From: Nonomuraea sp.
GTDB taxonomy: Bacteria > Actinomycetota > Actinomycetes > Streptosporangiales > Streptosporangiaceae
Length of the DNA: 6,316 bases
Direction of reading: 5' to 3'
NCBI GenBank assembly: GCA_013362835.1
Contig: JABFVJ010000225.1
Coordinates: 1-6,316, forward strand
Shown here: positions 1-3,939 of the stretch, piece after piece
How positions within the stretch are numbered: the stretch's first letter is position 1
Layout of the letters: the number at the start of each line of letters is the position of its first letter
The notes under the pieces: generated by a model
The model's database searches: none
Told to the model about the DNA's origin: nothing
Seen by the model: only the letters and a program-made list of their open reading frames with translations
Made by a program: the position numbers and the translations under genes

Positions 1-399
1 GACGCGGTCGCCACGGTCGCGGGCGCGCTCAGGGCGGGCGACACCGTCGTCGCCTTCCCCGAGGGCACCACGTGGTGCGGGCGCGGCATGGGCAGCTTCC
101 GCCCGGCCGTCTTCCAGGCGGCGATCGACGCGGGCGCGACGGTACGGCCCGCCACGCTGCGCTACCGCGAGGGCGAGCTGACCTCGACCCGGGCCTGCTA
201 CGTGGGCGAGGACTCGCTGCTCGCCTCCGTGCTGCGGGTCGCCGCCACCCGGCGGCTGGTCGTCGAGGTACGCCTGTCCGCCCCCGTACGCCTCACGCCC
301 TCCGCGCCCCGCCCGCAGGCACGCGCGGCCCTGGCCAGGATCGCCGAGGCCCAGGTGCGTACGGGCGTGTGCGCCGGCGCTGCGGGGCGGCACGGCTGA
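1..399 (+). CDS. PlsC-type lysophospholipid acyltransferase, C-terminal part (5' end outside window)
   Basis: The reading frame is open from the first base and stops at TGA 397-399, giving 132 residues that lack the N-terminus. Residues 19-24 of the fragment read FPEGTT, which matches the FPEGTR-like block III of the PlsC/LPLAT family that contacts the glycerol phosphate acceptor. It is followed by GSFRPAVFQAAIDAG and VRPATLRY (48-55), corresponding to the later conserved block with its proline. The HxxxxD catalytic motif must lie upstream of the window. The family transfers an acyl group to a lysophospholipid such as 1-acylglycerol-3-phosphate at the inner membrane face. A lyso-ornithine-lipid acyltransferase is possible and cannot be separated here. 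The gene converges on the sugar transporter operon and is probably unrelated to it. Family assignment is firm; the exact acceptor is unknown. Confidence 0.85.
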   Translation, partial: DAVATVAGALRAGDTVVAFPEGTTWCGRGMGSFRPAVFQAAIDAGATVRPATLRYREGELTSTRACYVGEDSLLASVLRVAATRRLVVEVRLSAPVRLTPSAPRPQARAALARIAEAQVRTGVCAGAAGRHG

Positions 400-401
400 G
401 A

Positions 402-425
402 CGGCCCTCCGGGCGGGGAGGGCCG
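402..425. terminator. Hairpin between convergent genes, probable bidirectional terminator
   Basis: CGGCCCTCC (402-410) and GGAGGGCCG (417-425) are exact reverse complements, giving a 9-bp G/C-rich stem with a 6-nt loop. It begins 2 bases after the acyltransferase stop and ends 4 bases before the stop of the opposing permease gene. There is no T-tract on either side, which is common for actinobacterial terminators. Its placement between two convergent stop codons supports termination in both directions. Confidence 0.7.
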
Positions 426-429
426 CCGG

Positions 430-1314
430 TCACTTGCCGAAGCCCGCCGTCAGGCCGCTGAGGAGCTGGCGGCGGCCCACCACGTACAGGATGAGGATGG
501 GCAGCGTGGTGAGGACCACGGAGGCGAGCACCGCGGGCACGTTCACGCTGTACTGCCCCTGGAACGTCCACAGCGCCAGCGGCAGCGTGCGCTTGTCCGG
601 GCTCTGCGTGAGGATCAGCGGCAGCAGGAACCCGTTCCAGATCGTCAGTGCGTTGTAGATCGTCACCGTCACCACGGCCGGCCGGGTCAGCGGGAAGGTC
701 AGCCGCCAGAGCATGCCCCAGTCGGTGGCGCCGTCGAGCCGCATCGACTCGAACAGCTCCTTCGGCACGTCCCTGATGAAGTTGGACAGGACCAGCACAG
801 ACAGCGGGATCGCGAACGCGATCGAGGGCAGGATCATGCCGAGCAGCGAGTCGTACAGGTGCAGCCTGATGATGATCAGGTAGATCGGGATGATCGTGGC
901 CTGGAGCGGGATCGCGAGGCCCATGAGGAACAGCGAGTTCACCCCGCGCAGGAACCGCCCGCCGCCGCGCACGATCGCGTACGCCGCCATGAACGACACC
1001 CCGACGGCCGGGATCACCGCGCCGAGGGTGACGATGAGGCTGTTGAGGAAGTACCACGCGAAGTCCGACTCCAGCACCATCCGGTACGCCCCGAGCGTAG
1101 GCTCGGACGGCGGCGCGAGCGGGTTCGAGGCGTAGTAGGAGCTCTGCTCCTTGAAGCTGGTGATGACGATCCAGTAGATCGGCACCACCACGATCGCCAG
1201 CCAGATCCACCCGGCCAGGCCGCCCAGCCAGTTCTTGCGCTCGGGGGGCTTGCCGGGCCGCCCGTGCTGGCCGGAGGCCGTCCGCGAGGCGCCCTTGGTC
1301 AGCGTGGTCGCCAT
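430..1314 (-). CDS. Carbohydrate ABC transporter permease, MalG type
   Basis: This 294-residue inner-membrane protein of the CUT1 sugar importer class has about six membrane segments. The first is at about residues 31-53 and the last at about 261-283. The EAA loop that docks the ATPase is at about 186-210 (ELFESMRLDGATDWGMLW followed by RLTFPLTRP). The conserved D-G-A and the downstream F-P are present, while the EAA triplet itself is degenerate (ESM). The first 28 residues are a polar cytoplasmic tail. Length and topology are normal for MalG-like subunits. The ATG at 1314 follows the preceding permease stop by one base and has a Shine-Dalgarno GGAAGGGG at 1321-1328, 6 nt away, inside the upstream gene. 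It is the last gene of the transporter operon. The substrate is inferred from context. Confidence 0.93.
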   Translation of the reverse strand: MATTLTKGASRTASGQHGRPGKPPERKNWLGGLAGWIWLAIVVVPIYWIVITSFKEQSSYYASNPLAPPSEPTLGAYRMVLESDFAWYFLNSLIVTLGAVIPAVGVSFMAAYAIVRGGGRFLRGVNSLFLMGLAIPLQATIIPIYLIIIRLHLYDSLLGMILPSIAFAIPLSVLVLSNFIRDVPKELFESMRLDGATDWGMLWRLTFPLTRPAVVTVTIYNALTIWNGFLLPLILTQSPDKRTLPLALWTFQGQYSVNVPAVLASVVLTTLPILILYVVGRRQLLSGLTAGFGK

Positions 1315-1315
1315 G

Positions 1316-2239
1316 TCAGGCCCCTTCCAGCTGGCTCGCCGAGGCGTCGCGGCCGCCGAGCCGGCGCAGCAGCATCGCCAGCGCCAGGCCCACGAGGACG
1401 AGGATGACGGCGATCGCGCTGGCCGGGCCCATCAGGTTGGCCTGGAATCCCCGCTTGTACATGTCCAGCGCGAGCACGCGGGTCGCGTCGCCGGGGCCGC
1501 CCGCGGTCAGCACGAAGATCAGGTCGAAGAAGGTCAGCGACCCGACCACCATGAGCGTCGACGAGGTGATGATCGTGTACTTGAGCTGCGGCAGCGTGAT
1601 GCTGAAGAACGTGCGCATCCGGCCGGCGCCGTCGAGCTCGGCGGCCTCGTACATGGAGCGCGGGATCTGCCGCACGCCGCCCTGGTAGATCAGCGAGTGG
1701 AACGGGATGAACTGCCACGACACCACGAAGATCACCGTGCTGAACGCGAGGACGGGCTCGCCCAGCCAGTCCTGCGCGAGCAGGTCGATGCCGAGCCCGG
1801 CGCCGAGCCCGAAGTTCGGGTCGAGCAGCGCCTTGTAGGTGATGGCGATGGCCGCCGAGCTGAGCAGCAGCGGGATGAAGTAGAACACCGACAGCACCGC
1901 GCGGTAGCGCTGCTTGCCGGCGAGGAACACCCCGAGCAGGATGCTGGCCGGGGTCTGCACCGCCCAGGAGGCGGCCATCACCAGGAACGTCACCCACAAC
2001 GCGTGCGGCAGGCCGGGATCGGAGAGCACGGCCTGCCAGCTCGACAGGCCCGCGAAGCCGATGTCGCCGAGCCCGTCCCACGAGGTGAAGCTGAGGACGA
2101 GGACCCCGATCAGCGGGACCACGCCGAAGCCGACGAAGAACAGCAGCGCCGGCACGGCCAGCCAGGCGAGGGAGCCGCGGCCCCCTCGTCCGGCGGCCGT
2201 CGGCGCCCCCCGCCTCGCGGGGATCGGGATCACGCTCAC
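1316..2239 (-). CDS. Carbohydrate ABC transporter permease, MalF type
   Basis: This 307-residue membrane protein pairs with the MalG-type subunit to form the translocation pore. The first membrane segment is at about residues 24-50 (LAWLAVPALLFFVGFGVVPL). A perfect EAA loop lies at about 196-217 (MYEAAELDGAGRMRTFFSIT, then LP). The last segment is at about 274-291, and a basic and serine-rich C-terminal tail follows. The start is GTG at 2239, whose last two bases overlap the stop of the binding-protein gene (GTGA), so translational coupling is likely. A second GTG two codons later (2233) would give nearly the same protein. No clear Shine-Dalgarno site precedes either, which fits coupling. The reading frame stays open far upstream of this start, antisense-free but out of frame with the binding-protein gene; that extension is a GC-rich frame artefact. 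Confidence 0.93.
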   Translation of the reverse strand: MSVIPIPARRGAPTAAGRGGRGSLAWLAVPALLFFVGFGVVPLIGVLVLSFTSWDGLGDIGFAGLSSWQAVLSDPGLPHALWVTFLVMAASWAVQTPASILLGVFLAGKQRYRAVLSVFYFIPLLLSSAAIAITYKALLDPNFGLGAGLGIDLLAQDWLGEPVLAFSTVIFVVSWQFIPFHSLIYQGGVRQIPRSMYEAAELDGAGRMRTFFSITLPQLKYTIITSSTLMVVGSLTFFDLIFVLTAGGPGDATRVLALDMYKRGFQANLMGPASAIAVILVLVGLALAMLLRRLGGRDASASQLEGA

Positions 2240-3585
2240 TTGCCGATGACCGCGTTCATGTTCGACTGGAACTGCTGCGGCGAGATCGACAGCTGGAACA
2301 GCTTGGCGATGTTGTCGAGCAGCACCTCGGCCGCGGTCGGGCTGAGCGCCTGGTCCCACGACTGGGCGAAGGTCTTGGCGCTGCTGGCGGTGTTGTAGAC
2401 GAACTTGAGGAAGTCGGCGTCGGGGCCGGTGAACGCCGAGTCGGCGCCCTTGACGATCGGCACGCCGCCCGTGCTCGCCCACTCCTTGACCTCGGTCGCG
2501 TCGAGCACGCCGGTGGCGAAGTACTTCTTGGCGATCTCCTTCTGCTCGGGCGTGGCCTTGGCGGAGATCGACAGGTACTGGCCGGGGTTGCCGACGGTGT
2601 CGCTGGGGTCGCCCTTGCCGCCGTCCACCGGCGGGAAGTTCATGTAGCCGAGGCTGCCGCTCGGGACGAAGTCGCCGCCGTCGTTCTTCATGCCGCCGTA
2701 CGTCCAGCCGCCGTGCAGCATCATCGCGGCCTTGCCGGTGTACAGCAGCGCCTGGTCGGCGTTGGAGTCGGCGGTGATGGAGGAGAAGCCCTTGATGAAG
2801 CCGTTCGCCTTGATCAGGTCCTGCATCTTGGTCAGGGCGTCGAGGGCGGCGGGGTGGGACCAGGCGTCCTTCTGGCCGTCGAACACGGCCTGGAAGACCT
2901 CGGGGCCGCCGATCCGGTCGAAGAGGAACTCCAGCCACATCATGTTCGTCCAGCGCGACTGGCCGCCGAGCGAGAACGGCGCGATGCCCTTGGCGTTGAT
3001 CTTGGGGACGATGTCCATGATGTCGCCCCAGGTCTGCGGCGGCTCCACGCCGACCTTCTCCAGGACCTTCTTGTTGTAGTACAGGACGATCGGCTGGACG
3101 GTCTCGCACGGCATCGCGTAGATCTTGCCGTCCACGGTGGCCGCGCCGAAGGAGGAGGGGAACAGCCGGTCCTTGACGGCGGCGTTCTCGGAGAACCACG
3201 ACGTGAGGTCCTCGACCTGGCCGGCCTGGACGTAGCTGCGCAGCGTGCCGCCGCCCCAGCCCCAGATGAGCGTGGGGGCCTGGCCGGCGCCGATGGCCGT
3301 CTTGATCTTCGTCTTGTAGGCGTCGTTCTGGAAGGCCGTGCCCTCGATCTGGGTGTTGGGGTTGGCCTTGTTGAAGCGCTCGACCGCCCTGCGGCGCACG
3401 CCTTCCTGCGGCTCGACCGACAGGTACCAGTAACTGGCCTTGGCGCCACCGCCACTGCCTCCGGTCGCGCCGCCGCCGCCCTTGGGGGTGGGACCGGATG
3501 TGCCGCAGGCGGCGAGCGCGGCTCCCAGCGGCAGCCCCATGGAGAGGCTGAGGAAGGTGCGGCGAGAGGTTGTCCTGGACTCCAC
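2236..3585 (-). CDS. Sugar ABC transporter substrate-binding lipoprotein (family 1 / CUT1), Tat-type signal
   Basis: This 449-residue extracellular solute-binding protein captures an oligosaccharide and delivers it to the two permeases. The N-terminus reads VESRTTSRRTFLSLS, matching the twin-arginine consensus with R8 and R9. A hydrophobic stretch ending in the lipobox LAAC follows, so C27 would be lipidated. A flexible Gly-rich linker occupies 28-50. Family hallmarks are the FNKANPNTQIEG segment (71-82), YNKKVLEKVGVEPPQTWGD (170-188) and GKAAMMLHGGW (284-294). Tryptophans and tyrosines such as WGWGGG (108-113) and W212/W217 could stack on sugar rings. The GTG start is preferred because GGAGA lies 5 nt upstream and it gives a normal short n-region. 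An in-frame ATG at 3672 would add 29 residues. It is the first gene of the operon. It resembles BxlE-like xylobiose or cello-oligosaccharide binders, but the ligand is not provable from sequence. Confidence 0.92.
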   Translation of the reverse strand: MESRTTSRRTFLSLSMGLPLGAALAACGTSGPTPKGGGGATGGSGGGAKASYWYLSVEPQEGVRRRAVERFNKANPNTQIEGTAFQNDAYKTKIKTAIGAGQAPTLIWGWGGGTLRSYVQAGQVEDLTSWFSENAAVKDRLFPSSFGAATVDGKIYAMPCETVQPIVLYYNKKVLEKVGVEPPQTWGDIMDIVPKINAKGIAPFSLGGQSRWTNMMWLEFLFDRIGGPEVFQAVFDGQKDAWSHPAALDALTKMQDLIKANGFIKGFSSITADSNADQALLYTGKAAMMLHGGWTYGGMKNDGGDFVPSGSLGYMNFPPVDGGKGDPSDTVGNPGQYLSISAKATPEQKEIAKKYFATGVLDATEVKEWASTGGVPIVKGADSAFTGPDADFLKFVYNTASSAKTFAQSWDQALSPTAAEVLLDNIAKLFQLSISPQQFQSNMNAVIGK

Positions 3586-3590
3586 GCTGA

Positions 3591-3595
3591 TCTCC
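3591..3595 (-). promoter_or_regulatory. Ribosome binding site that decides the binding-protein start
   Basis: On the minus strand GGAGA sits 5 nt before GTG 3585. The competing ATG at 3672 has a purine run (GGGGAGGGGC) directly before it, but its GGAGG core is only 3 nt from the ATG, which is too close for a good site. The GTG also starts right before the twin-arginine signal. Confidence 0.6.
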
Positions 3596-3605
3596 GTACT
3601 CGAAT

Positions 3606-3628
3606 GCCGCGGGCCGCGGCTCGTTTTT
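3606..3628. other. GC hairpin with T-tract in the transporter leader
   Basis: GCCGCGGGCCGCGGC at 3606-3620 is self-complementary except for its central base. On the + strand it is followed by TCGTTTTT (3621-3628), which gives the look of an intrinsic terminator for transcripts running antisense to the binding-protein gene. On the minus strand the same bases form a strong stem in the mRNA leader, about 10 nt upstream of the GGAGA site and preceded by AAAAA. Either role is possible, and a chance hairpin in GC-rich DNA cannot be excluded. Confidence 0.4.
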
Positions 3629-3707
3629 CCTTGGGACGCGTTGGCCGGCGGTCGGATCAGCAAACCCCCCATGCCCCTCCCCGTCCACTCGCCTTGAGTG
3701 AACCCGT

Positions 3708-3720
3708 CGAAACATTTGCG
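3708..3720. promoter_or_regulatory. Candidate repressor operator, transporter side
   Basis: CGAAACATTTGCG repeats the element found next to the GH3 gene: the first ten bases, CGAAACATTT, are identical to 3890-3899. On the minus strand it lies about 21-33 bases after the -10 box, so roughly +14 to +26 of the predicted transcript, a typical position for a repressor site. The element is a near inverted repeat of CGAAA and TTTGCG. The binding of a LacI-type regulator is inferred. Confidence 0.55.
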
Positions 3721-3740
3721 ACATGACCGCGCGGCACGTC

Positions 3741-3769
3741 AATCTAGATTTCGACCATTCCGGTGTCAA
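3741..3769 (-). promoter_or_regulatory. Strong sigma-70-type promoter for the transporter operon
   Basis: On the minus strand TTGACA (3769-3764) is a perfect -35 hexamer. It is followed after exactly 17 bp by TAGATT (3746-3741), a good actinobacterial -10 hexamer. Transcription would start near 3734, giving a leader of about 149 nt before the GTG at 3585. The -10 box overlaps a perfect 10-bp palindrome, AATCTAGATT (3741-3750). A strong core promoter next to a candidate operator fits a repressor-controlled sugar operon. Confidence 0.75.
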
Positions 3770-3889
3770 GACCCCCCTGCGGAAACCCGCCCCTGGGCGC
3801 GGGCCGGACCGGTGTAGTAATCTCGCGCGGGCATCTAGCTGGCCATTCGGATCCGGGTGCGGCATCCTTCGAAAGGCCGGCGCAGATCC

Positions 3890-3912
3890 CGAAACATTTC
3901 GAAACTTTGCGG
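3890..3912. promoter_or_regulatory. Tandem candidate operator, GH3 side
   Basis: Two copies of the element lie end to end: CGAAACATTT at 3890-3899 and CGAAACTTTG at 3900-3909, then CGG. The repeat step is 10 bp, about one DNA turn. The first copy runs into the second to make the inverted repeat CGAAA-CA-TTTCG (3890-3901), and the junction makes an 8-bp palindrome TTTCGAAA (3897-3904). The pair ends 27 bases before the GH3 start codon, where bound protein would block transcription or its early elongation. Similar GAAA/TTTC elements are known ahead of xylan-use genes in Streptomyces; the regulator is not in the window. Confidence 0.6.
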
Positions 3913-3924
3913 CAGCAACTACCT

Positions 3925-3931
3925 GAAGGAG
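3925..3931 (+). promoter_or_regulatory. Ribosome binding site of the GH3 gene
   Basis: GAAGGAG is a strong match to the anti-Shine-Dalgarno complement and lies 8 nt before ATG 3940. It fixes the start of the GH3 protein, which therefore has no export signal. Confidence 0.8.
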
Positions 3932-3939
3932 TGCAGTTC

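Larger units (their letters stand above)
3586..3939. other. Divergent intergenic regulatory region
   Basis: These 354 bp lie between the start of the binding-protein gene (minus) and the GH3 gene (plus). They are visibly more A/T-rich in patches than the flanking genes. The region contains a strong minus-strand promoter, three CGAAAC-type repeats, a leader hairpin, and an imperfect palindrome at 3786-3803 (CCCGCCCCTGGGCGCGGG, one mismatched pair). A TTCGAA palindrome lies at 3868-3873. I see no supported gene inside it. For the GH3 direction no convincing -35/-10 pair is visible; the best -10-like sequence is TAGTAAT at 3815-3821, without a recognisable -35. Confidence 0.75.

Noticed and set aside
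1235..2398. A 387-residue open frame on the plus strand across the permease genes.
   Set aside because: It is rich in Arg, Glu, His and Gly with no recognisable domain and lies opposite two genuine permease genes; a composition artefact.
3722..3724. Minus-strand ATG just after the predicted transporter start site as an upstream leader peptide.
   Set aside because: Its frame runs on without a nearby stop through the binding-protein gene and it has no ribosome site, so it is not a short leader ORF.
3786..3803. Imperfect GC palindrome CCCGCCCCTGGGCGCGGG as a possible second operator.
   Set aside because: One internal mismatch and purely G/C content make it easy to get by chance here, and it is not repeated elsewhere in the window.
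3815..3821. TAGTAAT as the -10 box of the GH3 promoter.
   Set aside because: No acceptable -35 hexamer is found 16-18 bp upstream and there is no extended -10 TGn in the right place, so it is mentioned only as the best of weak candidates.
2240..3865. The MalF permease frame stays open upstream for over 1.6 kb, suggesting one 849-residue protein on the minus strand.
   Set aside because: The upstream part is Arg/Gly/Pro-rich and overlaps the clearly real binding-protein gene in another frame. The permease has a coupled GTG start at 2239 and normal family length.
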